The position numbers and the translations under genes were made by a program. From Didymella arachidicola (lineage: Eukaryota; Ascomycota; Dothideomycetes; Pleosporales; Didymellaceae): 64,000 nt of DNA. Positions 45,830 through 56,713 of the stretch are shown here, piece after piece. The DNA lies in contig CM049986.1 in NCBI GenBank assembly GCA_016630955.3, positions 682,001-746,000 of the forward strand, written 5' to 3'. The first letter of the stretch is position 1. Each line of letters begins with the position of its first letter. Below the pieces are notes generated by a model. It was given only the letters and a program-made list of their open reading frames with translations, ran no database searches and was not told the DNA's origin.

Positions 45830-46381
45830 CTACCAGGCCGGCAGACTAGTTGCCCTTACCGATATGTCGCTCAGTATTGACGGCACCGTGGGGGCTGCGA
45901 CTGCCTCGAACGTCTTGATGCGGTAGGAAGTGTGCCACATACCGTTGTCGTAGTACTCCGTGGCTCCGCCGTCATCCGTGACCGTGACAGTAACAAAAAT
46001 GGGTGTTGGTGTTACTGTGGTGGAGAGTGAAATGGTTGTTGCTTTGATGGTTGTCGAACTTGAGCTTGAGCTTGAAGATGGTGAGGGTGAGGGTGCGGAT
46101 CTGCTCGTGCTTGTGCTGGTCTCTGCTGGTATGGGAACAGGCTCGATAACGGTAGATGTGACTTTTGCAGTGACAGTCGGTCCTGCGTTGGTGACTTCCA
46201 CGGTCCTCGTTGTCTGGTCAACTACTGTGGTCGTGTCCGCGGGGGCTGCTGTGGATGCTCCTCCACCAACATTGACAATGCTGTAGCTTTTCGCACGAGG
46301 CACAATGTTGTCAAGAGGTAGTGCCCTGGCAAGAGTTGACGCGACAGCGGCCAGAGCGAGGAGCTGAGTGTTGAAGATCAT
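45830..46381 (-). CDS. Secreted Ser/Thr-rich protein of unknown function
   Basis: This single exon encodes 183 residues. The start is the ATG giving MIFNTQLLALAAVASTLARA, a signal peptide. The central part (about 55-135) is Thr/Ser/Val-rich with a run of serines (PSPSPSSSSSSSSTT), likely heavily O-glycosylated. A short conserved-looking C-terminal block, TEYYDNGMWHTSYRIKTFE, follows. I see no catalytic motif, no GPI-type hydrophobic tail and few if any cysteines. It may be a wall or matrix protein; the family is not recognised. It is followed on the same strand by VPS35. Confidence 0.7.
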   Translation of the reverse strand: MIFNTQLLALAAVASTLARALPLDNIVPRAKSYSIVNVGGGASTAAPADTTTVVDQTTRTVEVTNAGPTVTAKVTSTVIEPVPIPAETSTSTSRSAPSPSPSSSSSSSSTTIKATTISLSTTVTPTPIFVTVTVTDDGGATEYYDNGMWHTSYRIKTFEAVAAPTVPSILSDISVRATSLPAW

Positions 46382-46981
46382 GTTGAAATGCTCAATAGAG
46401 TTGTGAAGGGTCTTGGGTTCAGGTGATGAACTTGCAGGATACGAGTCGAAAAACGTTGATCTTGGACCGATACGATGACAGAAAAGAGTGCGTGCGCAGT
46501 GGAGCAGAGTATATGAGATCCATCTTCGTGGCGGGGAAATTGCAGTCGTTTGTTGATGGTAAGATGAACGGGAGGCTGGGGGAGGCTGGTGTCGCGCACT
46601 AGCGCAGCCTTGAACGAGCAAGTTGCTGCCGCATGCCATGCTTTCGAAGTACAGACCCTGTTTCTTTAATTCTCCGGAAGAATCTCGGTCCTGATCTACA
46701 AGACCGTTAGTCTAGGTGTGCCCTGATGGCCCCGCGCAAAGCGCATATTGTCGCTGGGCGTTCTTACCCATCAAACCATGATTACGCCACCCGGAGCATC
46801 CATCAACAGAGCCAAAGGGGGCCCCTTGATGATATGAGTTCAATGCAGTGCTTTTCGCTCAGCTGCACTATGCATTATTGCTACGAGACACATCGTTTAC
46901 ATGCCAATACATCTGTTCCACACTATGCTCCAGTAAGATATCCAGAGCCACATTCCAGTTGCGTCGCCTTCCCAAGTACCC
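46382..46981. other. Promoter region of the secreted-protein gene
   Basis: This 600-base space lies between the secreted-protein start and the NIC96 3' end. Overlapping short frames show no motif. Confidence 0.4.
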
Positions 46982-49900
46982 TCAATACGCTCCAACGTCC
47001 TGGCCTTCCCTAGCCAATGTCTCGAACACACGCGGGGGCAGCTTGTACCTGATGAGACCCGCGAATACCATGAGATCCTTAGCCTTCTGCAGCAGCTGAT
47101 CCGCAAGCTTCTTACGCATGGGATCGTCGAACTGACCAGAAAGCAAGTGCTCGCGGTGGCGCGAGCAGCATCCGATGCACCACAGCAGAACACTGCCAAT
47201 GTTTCGTGCGATCTCTGGTGGGTAAGAGCTGAAGCTGTTTGCTGACGCTCGGATGTCCGATACATTGCCATTGGCAGACAACGGTAAAATACGCAAGTTC
47301 TCAATGACCTGACACTATGTTAGCAAATTCTCAATATGGACGCGGAATATGAACATACGCCGAGCGCTTCCATGTAGGAACGAGCTTCGATGATCTTCTT
47401 GGCTTCATTCAACTGGAACAGGATGCGAACCGTGTCACGATTCAGCTCAGATACCTTGCGCCACCACAGGTTATTGCTGTCGTACAAGGCAATGACCTTC
47501 CGTGCGAGGTCGACTGGGTCGTCCGTTCCGAGCATGCTTAAGCTTGTGGATGTCTCGTCGATCGGCTGCTGCTGCCCATCCACGGCAGCGAGGCGCGGCT
47601 TCAAAGGCTCGAGACGAAGAGGCTCTTGCCCGATTTCGACGGAGAGAGCCTCGGAGAGAGCTCGGTTTAGAATGGCGATGACACTGTCGTACTCGTTGGC
47701 CAAGTGGCATAGGAGTACAGCATCGTTAGTGCGTCCGTTGTCGTCCGCCATTTTGGCAGCTTCCCGAGTAATAGTGTTGATCAGACCGTGCTCTCCGTTC
47801 AGCTTGAGCAAGGACACACGTTCCTGAATCAGACCAGGCTTGGTCTGACCGTTAGACTTGACATCGCCCAGTAGCGTCGAGAACTCGCGAGTTTCCAGGA
47901 CAAGCTCGCGAAGCGCTTCGTGGCAAAGCTCTGCTTGCTGCTTACCCGCCTCACCTGGCAGATCTGCGTTCAAGCAGAGCAAGATGAGATATTCAGCGGC
48001 AGCATCAGCTCGTGCGGCACGGAAGTCGCCTGTGTAGTAGCCGATAATCCGTCCGAAGTTCAGCTGTGGCTGCTGTTTCGTTGTGTATGTCAAAATTTCG
48101 TTGCCTGCAGTGCTCCAGTCTGACACTCTGAGCAAGCCGTAGTAATCGAGAGCGATGGCGAAGTGGACCGCTGAAACGTAGTTGTGCTGGTACAAGTAAT
48201 TGATGGCTGGCTCGAACATTCCTGCAAGTGTGGCTAGGTAGAAGTAGAGGCCGTATCCACCAGAAGCCTCGCCATCGTCATTCATAAAGTGGCGCTGTCC
48301 GATGTCCCTGATTGTGTTCCGAAGTTCCTCGAGGCCAAAGATCTCGCCAGCGTTCTCCTCGGCTCGGTTGCTTTCGCGAGCTAGGTTGAACTGTAACCAG
48401 ACCCAGTCGTCCATGCTTTCCTTGATGGGTTCAAGGTTTCGGCGGCTCATCTCACAGCGACCAATGATCTTGTAACACGCTGTTCTATAAGGGTCGTTCG
48501 CTGTGTTGATGCGAGCTCGCTGCGCGTGAACGTGACTGATCTTCTGCTGAAGGTCGGGACTGAGTCTACGGTCGGGATCTGTAGCATAGTATGCGATGGC
48601 GGGATGGAAGTTTCGGTCGTTGTTCTGGAAGAAGCTCCTCTTCTCCCGAACATAGTCCGCAGCTTCTGTTAGAAGACCACCCCTTAGCAGGTAGAATACA
48701 ATGACCCACGGGAACTCCTCGCCAGACTCGCCTATCTTCTGGAGGATGTCGAGATCAGCGCCGAGCTCTTTGAATGCCACCTTGGCACGAACAAAACCGC
48801 GGATCTTGTTCAGCAACGAAGGCACACCGCCGACCAGCGCCTCTGAAGGGTTCTTCTTGAGAACTTCGTCCACATGCTCCAGGAACCTCTTCTCAAGATA
48901 CGATCGAGATCCATCCAAGATTCGCTTGCGCATCTTAATGCTTGTGTTTGAGGTAGGCGTCTCGTCCAGGTAGTCGCGCACGAAGCTCCGCGACTTGGGG
49001 CTGTTTGATCCTGGGTCTGCTGCTTCCGCCTGTGTTTTTTCGCCTGTGATTGAGATAAGGGCTCCATACGCGCTGATGAAGTGATCCGAATTGTCTCCAG
49101 CTACAACGCCCTCCACGTTGGAGAAAGCATGCAGGATGGAGAAAGGAATCTCCCGTTGTCTGTCTTCGTTCATGTTCTTCACCTGTTCCATGAACCTCTC
49201 TTGCTTATCGCGAACATAGCGGTCCTGCGGGCCAGACTGTCCGGCATACACCGACTTGTCAGAAGCGTCTCGTCCATTGAGTACGCTTTGTGAATGCCCA
49301 ATGACCGGCGGTCCGTTCGAAGAAGCACCAAATGTCGATGCGCCGTTTGCTATAGAAGCTTTAGGTCCCATAGATCGGCCCTTGCGTGTGGAGCGGCCGA
49401 ACGCGCCTCGAGCCGCTGTGCTGCCAAACGTACTTTGGGAAGCAGCCTTCTCCTCGCTCTGCCTGCCCAGACCGAAGTGTTCGTAGATCTTCTGTCGCTG
49501 CTTGTCCCACTCAATCTGAACGTTGTCCTCCAAGAAAGCATCGAAGTCTCGCTTGGACTGTTCCAAGCCTTCCTGAATGAGAGCCAGGGTCGATTGGGAA
49601 TGGAGGTTCGAGATGTAGCTGTCGACATCGCTATCGAATGCGTTGGGGGCAGAGACATTGGCACTGTAGCCTGCTTGCGTCGAGAACTGGTTCAAGTCGC
49701 GGAGGGTGCTGCCCATCTTGACGCCCGAGGCTGAGAGAAGGTAATGTCTGTAAAAGGTCAGAACGTCGACGTATACCGTTGCCGCTCAGGACGTACGCGA
49801 CACGGTCTTGTTGACCATCCTGAGCCTGAGCTGCTGAGGGCCCACCAGCGCCCAGATTGCGGACCTTGCGCGCAATGTCTCCGAGGCCCAGCTGCAGCGA

Positions 49901-50473
49901 CGGCAGCTCATCGAAGTTGGTGAGACCATTTTCGCCAGCATTGCGCTTACGGCCCCTCTCGAGCAGGTGGTCGAAGTGTGCAGATCGGCCTGTGCCCGCG
50001 TTTGCCTGTGCCAACGGAGCGCCCTGCTGCGGCTGCTGTGTCGAAGTGGCACCGAAGAGGGAGGACGCACCGAGACCTCCCGTTTGTGTGGGGTTCGAGG
50101 TTTGGTTTGTGGTCGTCGATTGCTGTGTTGTGCCTCCGATGCCGCCAAAGAGGCCGTTTGTCTGCGCCGCCGGTTGCGCTGTCGCAGCTCCGCCGAAAAG
50201 GCCTCCTGGAGGCGCCGATGATGTTGGGGCGAGCGAAGCAGCTGGTTTGGCCCCCAGTGCGCCGCCAAACAGGCTCCCGCCAAATCCTCCACTGCTTGCT
50301 GGCTGCGTTGTGCCTGCGGCAGCACCTGAGGCAGCTCCGCCCAAACCACCAAACAGGCCTCCAGTCGGCGCCGCAGATGTTGTTGCAGGCTTGCTACCAA
50401 ACAGAGAGAACGACGGAGCCGGAGCCCCGCTCGAGGCAGGCTGGTTGCCTCCAATATTGCCGAAGAGCGACAT
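46982..50473 (-). CDS. NIC96: Nucleoporin Nic96/Nup93 with an N-terminal FG-repeat segment
   Basis: Three exons (50473-49797, 49747-47359, 47308-46982) give 1130 residues. Residues 1-165 are Gly/Ala/Thr-rich with at least seven LFG motifs (SLFGNIGG, GLFGGLGG, SLFGGALG, GLFGGAAT, GLFGGIGG and others). Next comes HFDHLLERGRKRNAGE, then LPSLQLGLGDIARKVRNL, the Nic96 N-terminal segment that anchors the Nsp1-Nup49-Nup57 channel trimer. The splice restores DRVAHYLLSASGVKMGSTLR. The rest is the alpha-solenoid typical of Nic96 (GLYFYLATLAGMFEPAINYL, then HFAIALDYYGLLRV). Exon 3 supplies the last 108 residues. It is an inner-ring scaffold nucleoporin. Yeast Nic96 (839 residues) lacks the FG head; the length here is close to the approximately 1.1-kDa-residue filamentous forms I recall. 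Confidence 0.9.
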
Positions 50474-50843
50474 GTTGACCGTGTTGTTGCGCCGTGTTGT
50501 CAAAAGTTCGGCGGTCGCGTTGTTCTGCCGCAAGCAATAGCTACATGCGCTTAGCCTTTTCCGACCTTAGCTTGCTTGCAACAGCAACACGGTCAAACCG
50601 TCAAAGGTAGAACATCGCTGTGTTGGAGGTGCTCGGGGCCAAGATCAAATGGCAAGCGCGGAGAGGTTGTTGGTCAAACGACTAGACAGAGGGTCGACTT
50701 GTCTTTGGCAGACAAAGATGACTGGTGGTGATAGACAAGTGCTCGTGGCAAACGCCAGGCGTCATATGCTATACAAGCAGCTACACTTTGAGGCGAGCAG
50801 GTCCCAAGCTGACCATACTCACATCTGATCCACCTGTCTGGCC
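50474..50843. promoter_or_regulatory. Divergent promoter between NIC96 and the orphan gene
   Basis: Only 370 bases separate the divergent start codons at 50473 (-) and 50844 (+), so the region must serve as promoter for both genes. I recognise no specific binding site. Confidence 0.5.
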
Positions 50844-51488
50844 ATGGCGTTCCCTGTCCCTCCCGTGTTTTATCGGACTACGATGCCGTACAATGCCAAC
50901 ATCAAAGAGTACAGTCGAGACCATCGAGCCTGGATTCAGGACGGAAAGAAGTTCCGCGGAATCAAGTCACACAAAGCCTTCATCTGGCCCAAGGATGGCA
51001 GAAACGGCTCCAAATGGGGCCGCTTGAAAGATATACTGCAAGACAAAGGCCCCGACATCCATATCGCTATCAGCGCTGACAAGATGGACTATATGAAGAA
51101 TCGACAACACAAGTCCCGCTGGGCTGATTGGACCTGCCTCGACGACCGCGATAGGGACGTCTCCATGTCATCAGCCAAGTATGCCCCCTGGACTCACAAC
51201 GGAGCGCTTGGCGGACGCGCTCCCGGTCTGAGTTACGACTTTCGCACTCGAAAGTACGGCAAAGCGAATCCGAAAACTTGGACGGATGTCAAGTGGCAGC
51301 CGGAACCCAATGGGAAGCACATTTTCCCTGAGGCGTTGCGGTCCTTCTATGGGGACTGGTACCAGGACAACAAGTACATCCCCTTGACCAAACGATATCC
51401 GCATTATGCATGTCTTGGACCTCAGCTTGCGCATGATTCGCAGTTCGCCCACCCTGGGCATTTCGCACAAAGTGGGCATTTTCAGTAG
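50844..51488 (+). CDS. Conserved-looking hypothetical protein, 214 residues
   Basis: This single exon starts at ATG 50844 (MAFPVPPVFYRTTMPYNANI). The protein is rich in Lys, Arg, Trp and Tyr, with evenly spread aromatic residues (KWGRLKDILQDKGPDIHIAI, then HKSRWADWTCLDDRDRD, LRSFYGDWYQDNKY) and a His/Gln-rich tail. It has no signal peptide or membrane segment. Composition and third-position usage resemble neighbouring real genes, which is why I accept it; I do not recognise the family. It ends 38 bases before the convergent MED27 stop codon, so the 3' UTRs must overlap. A divergent promoter is shared with NIC96. Confidence 0.65.
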   Translation: MAFPVPPVFYRTTMPYNANIKEYSRDHRAWIQDGKKFRGIKSHKAFIWPKDGRNGSKWGRLKDILQDKGPDIHIAISADKMDYMKNRQHKSRWADWTCLDDRDRDVSMSSAKYAPWTHNGALGGRAPGLSYDFRTRKYGKANPKTWTDVKWQPEPNGKHIFPEALRSFYGDWYQDNKYIPLTKRYPHYACLGPQLAHDSQFAHPGHFAQSGHFQ

Positions 51489-51526
51489 CTCGAAACAGCA
51501 GGGTCGCAACCGAGCCAAGCCACGGT

Positions 51527-52506
51527 CTATAGGCAGCCTTCGTGGAACGCTTCCCAGACGGTTTCTTGAGCTTCGTTGGCGTCCATCACTTGCTTACTTC
51601 TTCTTGCGGTCGGTATGAGGGCGGTATCGTCGAGTAGCTTCCCGCATTTGGCACATGAGGTGCCCTTCACAGTCTTGTATGCAACGATCATGTTCTGTGA
51701 GCCTTGGTGTCAGTTGAAGACGTTCCCAATCGAGAGAATCCTACCAAAAGGTATATAAGGTCATGAGCATTTGGTCGCGATGACATGCAACGCGTTATAG
51801 ACACGAAAGGCTCTGCAGTCCCTGAACATTCCGCTGAGATTTTCGGGCGTGTGTCGCTTTCGCGATCGATGTTGATCTTAAAGGTCAGTCTCATTGAGTT
51901 CGCAACAAATTGTACCTAGTTAATCCGTGAGTGCCTTGCAATTGAGAATCTGTCAGAGGCCGTACTGTAATGCACCGATTGTCGTTCTGAGCTTGCAGCT
52001 TGATGTTAGGCTGTGTCCCCTGGACTTCAGCTATGACACGCGATACTGTCTCATTGTCCAACTCATTGCTCTGATCCTCCACAGCTGTCTTCTCATCAGG
52101 GCCCTTTTGCGACTCCCGCTCGCGACGTTCTCTCTCTATCCAGCCGTACGAAGGGGTTGAGGCGCATGCGGCCAGATCATGGTTTGCATCGAAGCTCTTT
52201 TTTGCATGCGCAAGTATCTCTTGCACCTCCGGAGCTCTCCATGTCTCATTCAGTGCCTTTATACCATTTTGGGAACCAATAACGCCCTGCGAATACAGCT
52301 TGAACATTGACGGATTCGGTGGTCGATGGAAGGGTTCGATTATTCTGGGTATTGCGAGGCGAAGGTCGTCGATCTGAGTGTGTGAGTGTGATGTTCAGCG
52401 ACTGGGTGCAAGTACAGACCTGAGCTTGCAGCTGCTCGAGCTGCGCAAGTGCAGCCATGCACTGTGCTTCATCCCAACCTGCGGAGTCTGGAGCGCTCAT
52501 ATTCAT
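51527..52506 (-). CDS. MED27: Mediator subunit Med27
   Basis: Four exons (52506-52420, 52373-51966, 51915-51745, 51694-51527) give 277 residues with phase-0 introns throughout. The N-terminal helix is AALAQLEQLQAQ-IDDLRLAI. The middle is charged and helical (WIERERRERESQKGPDEKTA). The C-terminal exon gives MIVAYKTVKGTSCAKCGKLL, then DDTALIPTARRS and WEAFHEGCL. This Cys-x2-Cys plus His-x3-Cys zinc site with a P-T-x-R motif is the signature of the Med27 C-terminus. Mediator couples activators to RNA polymerase II; Med27 lies in the tail/upper-tail region in metazoa and fission yeast. Two in-frame ATGs (52506 and 52500) could each start translation. The family call rests on the C-terminus and helix pattern. 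Confidence 0.8.
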
Positions 52507-52921
52507 AGGGAGGCCAGCAAATAGACAGCAGCCAGATCTTCTCCAAGGTTCCAAAAAAGCGCTAGCAAAGAAGAGCGGCGCAGTCGTGAACGTTGGAAAT
52601 GTGGACGACGAGGAAGCGCGCTCCGGCAAGCCTCAATGAACGTTTGGGCGGGTCTCGGTTCCACTGCGACCCCGGAATCATCCATGGACGAACATTACGG
52701 TCTCACGGTCTCACGTGCGCTGATTTTGTAGGTACCAGCCGTTTCATGATAGGGACAGCCTATACGCTTGTATTCTGGGACCCAAGAAATAAGGAGGGAC
52801 AATTGGATAAGTGTAATCAATGGTATATTTGACCCTACGCTACATGTAAATCCAACAATTCTAAACGCTCCAATGTGATGCCACGTGCAGATGGCCCAAG
52901 CTGAAATGTTTACACAAATAT
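52507..52921. other. Upstream region of MED27
   Basis: This 415-base space lies between the MED27 start and the CYB2-like 3' end, both on the minus strand. No other feature is visible. Confidence 0.4.
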
Positions 52922-54491
52922 TTACAACTTTGCTTTTGCCTTCTCTTGGGGTCCAATGAGCGCATCATAGACATTGAGTCCAAGGGTATCGACAGGTACT
53001 GGTGCGATGTGCGAGCTCAGTGCTCGCGTGTCGATCATCGAAGGGTTCAAATCTGAGATCTTTGCGGCACCAATTAGCCGCATGTTCATCTCCATCTCGT
53101 CCTTCAGCAGTTGCATAGCGTGGTCGACACCAGGAAGACCATACGCAGACATGGCGTAAAGGAACGGGCGACCGATACCGACACCGGTCGCACCAAGGCA
53201 CATGGCTTTGATGATGTCCGTCGCGCGACGTACACCTCCGTCGATGTAGACTTCCAGGCGGTCTTGCCAGCCGCGCGCGCGCAGAACTGGCATCACTTCG
53301 GCGAGGATCTCGATGCCGGAACGTGCGGTGTCGAGCTGGCGACCGCCGTGGTTGGACAGAACGACACCCTGCACACCGACTTCGACGGCGCGAATAACGT
53401 CCTCAACGCACTGGACTCCCTTGAGCAGGATGGGCATTTTGGTGATGCTCTGGAACCAGGCGATATCCTTCCAGCTCAGACTCGGGTCAATGAAGGACGA
53501 GATGGCACGAGCAGCACCCTGGCTTCGGTCGACCGCTGTCCCGGAGCTGTTTTGCACGCTCGAACCAACATCGCTGAACTTTGATCGCATATCTTTCTCG
53601 CGACGACCGAGCTGCGGTGCATCGACCGTGATGAAGAGGCCCTTGCAGCCGCGCTTCTCAGCGTGCTGTACAATTCGCTTGGTGACTGCGCGGTCTTTGT
53701 TTACGTACAGTTGCAGCCATTGTACCTGGTCGTCTGCGGCATCCATGATCTCGTCAAACGAGCAAGATGCCAATGTTGGGATCATCTGGATGACATTGTG
53801 CTTCTTCGCGCCACGGGTCAAGACAACCTCGCCTTCTGGGTGTCCAAGCTTGCCGAGTGCAGTAGCAGTCACGTAGAAGGGGATATCGACCTTGGTGCCC
53901 AGCATGGTAGTGGACATGTCGACATGCTCGACGTCGACGAGAACTCGCGGGCGGAACCAGATCTTGTGGAAAGCGCTATGGTTTTCACGAAGCGTCTGCC
54001 ATTGGGTAAGCTGTGTGACGGGAGGGTGGACGGACGGGCAGACTCACAATCTCATCATCCGCAGCACTCGAGTAGTATGCCCAGGCTGTCTTCTTCATGA
54101 CCTTGCGAGCGACCGCCTCGAAATCCATCAAGTTGTAGCACTGCTCCAGGATGGGCATGCGCTCGATGCGCTTCAGCCGCTCTTCCTCGTCGGGGTCGAA
54201 CTCCTTCTCTTCCTTGGCGACGGTCCCCATGTCGACCTCGCCGAGGTGCTTGTCCTTGGGCAGGTACTTTTCGAGTGTGTCGGGCGGGTGGATGGGCTCG
54301 TACTCGTTGGTGGCATCCTTGCCGGCGTACTTCAGGATGATCTTCGGGCCTCCCGGGTGCTCTGGCAGAAACTCGGTGACATCGTAGGCGCGGCCGTGGA
54401 CAATGACCCAGCACGAGTCGCGACTGTTGTGCTTGGCGATCTCCTCGCCGGTGAGCTGCACCACCTGGGTGTTGTTGCTGGAGTGGTTCAT
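52922..54491 (-). CDS. CYB2: Flavocytochrome b2-type L-lactate dehydrogenase (FMN, cytochrome b5 domain)
   Basis: Two exons (54491-54048, 53995-52922) give 505 residues. Residues 10-85 are a cytochrome b5 domain with the HPGGPKIILKYAGKDAT heme motif. The FMN-dependent alpha-hydroxyacid dehydrogenase domain follows, with LFITVDAPQLGRREKDMR and VVLSNHGGRQLDTARSG, the latter holding the catalytic His of the NHGGRQLD motif. This architecture oxidises L-lactate (or another L-2-hydroxy acid) to the keto acid and passes electrons through heme to cytochrome c. The first ATG gives MNHSSNNTQVVQLTGEEIAK and no mitochondrial presequence, unlike yeast Cyb2. A 26-codon in-frame extension without ATG lies upstream. 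The protein may be cytosolic, or a paralogue with another hydroxy-acid substrate; filamentous fungi often carry several. Confidence 0.88.
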
Positions 54492-55531
54492 GACGGGCGA
54501 GACAGCAATGGCGAGATATCGGGGTGTGAGAGGGAGGGGAGACGAGACAGGCACGGAGAAGGGCAGCACAATTTATTGCTGCAGCTGTTCACTTATCTCC
54601 AGACACTAAAGCGCAGGGCGGGCGGAATGTGCAGGTTCGCGACGGCCATTTCTCCACGGTAGCTCGGGACATCTCGTTGCGGGGATGTCGGAAGCACGTA
54701 TCGGCTGCACACTGTGTGGACTGTGTGGACGGAGCGGCGGAGCCCCAGCATTCACTGGCCCATGCACTGGCCTAGGCATGCACTGGCCTGGCCGCCGTGG
54801 CAGCGTCCAAAAGAGCAACCCGACTCGGATTTCTGTAATTCCACGCCTGTGATAGGAGCGAGGTCGGACTTCTCAGCGGCCGTGCATAGGTAAGCTGGCT
54901 GCTGGCTGCTGGCTGCTGTGGGTCTGCGGCCCTGCCTCGCCAGCTCAGCCGCCTCAGCGCTTCCGAACCTGCGGGGGAGGAGCGTGGCAATGACGCGCAT
55001 TGCAGCTCGGACTAAGCAATGCTTTGTTGTCCAACAAACACTCGTTGGCGCGCACCTTGCTTGCTTCGTGCCTGCTTCAAGCTTGCCAGGACCGATCGTG
55101 CTGAATGCGAACGCTCGTCTTCGCTGCATTCCCACCGCTGCTGCTGCTCATGACTGATCAGACACCCTCGGCGGCAGATGGATCGCGCACCTGACCTGCC
55201 TGCGGGCCAAGAGGGCACCTAGCGCCATCCGCGCTCTGCCAGTGTGCTTTGCTCACGGCACTGCTCTGCCTGCAACCGCAGTCAAGCACAGGTAGCTCTG
55301 CCTGCGTCTCTGTTCGCGAGACCGACCCTTTCAGTCTGCGACGCGCCCTTCCACACGCGCCATGAGACTTGTCCGGCAATCACTTTCCTTTTGTTGTCCC
55401 CGAAACAGCCACCAGGACAGCCGCAGGCCTAAGCAGTAAGAACAAGCAAACCCGTTCACCACGCCCGTCCAGCACGACCGAGAGACAAATACAACCACTC
55501 CAGCCTTGCCCCCGACCATCAACGTGTCGCC
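54492..55531. other. Divergent intergenic region with a short repeat
   Basis: This 1.04 kb separates the CYB2-like gene (-) from the Rab-like gene (+). A GCTGGCT-type microsatellite lies at 54894-54917. Frames on both strands are motif-free. Confidence 0.4.
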
Positions 55532-56713
55532 ATGGCAAACAGTCTCGAGGCAAAGATCGTGGTGCTCGGCAGCCAGGGCGTAGGTAAGACGTCCTTCGTC
55601 CACCGCTATGTCAAGAACGCATTCGCACCGCCCTCCACCCAGTCTACCATCGGCGCATCGTTCTTGACGAAGAGAGTCATCGACGTCGATACCTCAACAG
55701 TCGTCCGCCTACAGATCTGGGACACAGCGGGCCAGGAACGCTTCCGGTCCATCTCCAAGCTATATTACAGAGGTATGTCCTTGCCTGAGAATCCCCTTTG
55801 GCTGCTTGCAATCGTTGCAGACCGCTTTCCTGCTGTTGTTTACCCCTCACCTCGCCCCTTTCCTTGTTCATGGCGCTCCTTGCAAACTTCCAGAGGTTGC
55901 CGCGGTGATCCCGGCCAGGATGCTGCCCAAACACGGCCCACGCTTCCAAACGCCGACCGTGAAATTCAGAGCTCATGCCATGTCTGCCTGAACCTCGTTG
56001 ATCCTCCGAGCTAACGCGCATCCGAAACAGGAGCAAATGCCGCGGTTCTCTGTTATGACATCACCGACCCACAATCGTTCGAGGAGATGGGCAGGTGGCT
56101 GAAGGAACTCAAGACGAATCTTGGCGACGACATTATCCTGCACGTTGTAGGTACCAAATCCGACGTGGTCGCCGAGGACCCTTCACAGCGCAAAGTCCCT
56201 TTCGAGCGGTGCATAGCCTACATCGCCGAGCAGCTTTACCCTACGCAAAGCGCACAAGAGCACAGTGGGCACCCTGGAGGTTATGGCACGGCACCTGCGG
56301 CTTTCCGGAGTGGCGCCATGGCCTCTCCTCAGAGCAACAGGTCCAGCGGCTTCTGGGGCCAAGATATTGGTTGGGACTGTTGTCACGAGATTAGCGCCAA
56401 GGATGGCGAGGGTGTTGATGAGGTGTTCCGCGTCATTACGAGGAAACTGGTCGAACAACAGCAACGCAAGTTCGAGGCTGAACAGAGACAGCTTGCCATG
56501 GCTGGCGTAACACCCGGTATTGATGCGCATGGCAACATGAATGGATACTTCGATTACCCTGGAAATGGGAATGGAAGTTTCCGCATCGGAGCAGGGGACA
56601 AGCGGCGAAGCTGGCTAGGATTTCCCACCACGCCTGGCGCGGGTGGCCACCAGCAGGAATGGGAGCAGGACATATCACGAGCCCAGAAGGAGAAGAGTGG
56701 CAGATGCTGCTGA
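55532..56713 (+). CDS. Rab-family small GTPase, divergent
   Basis: Two exons (55532-55772, 56031-56713) give 307 residues. G1 is GSQGVGKT (13-20), the switch I region is STIGASFLTKR, G3 is WDTAGQERFRSISKLYYRG (DTAGQE 64-69), and G5 is EISAKDG. G4 is TKSD at 122-125 instead of NKxD. The splice joins YYRG to ANAAVLCYDI. A Ser/Gly-rich insert lies between G4 and G5 (about 150-180), followed by an extended, partly Gln/Gly-rich tail. The C-terminus GRCC is a double-cysteine prenylation site. RF-type Rab motifs are present, so it should cycle on membranes, but I cannot assign it to Ypt7, Rab5 or another class. The intron (258 nt) is long for this window. The G4 change may alter guanine affinity. 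Confidence 0.85.
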
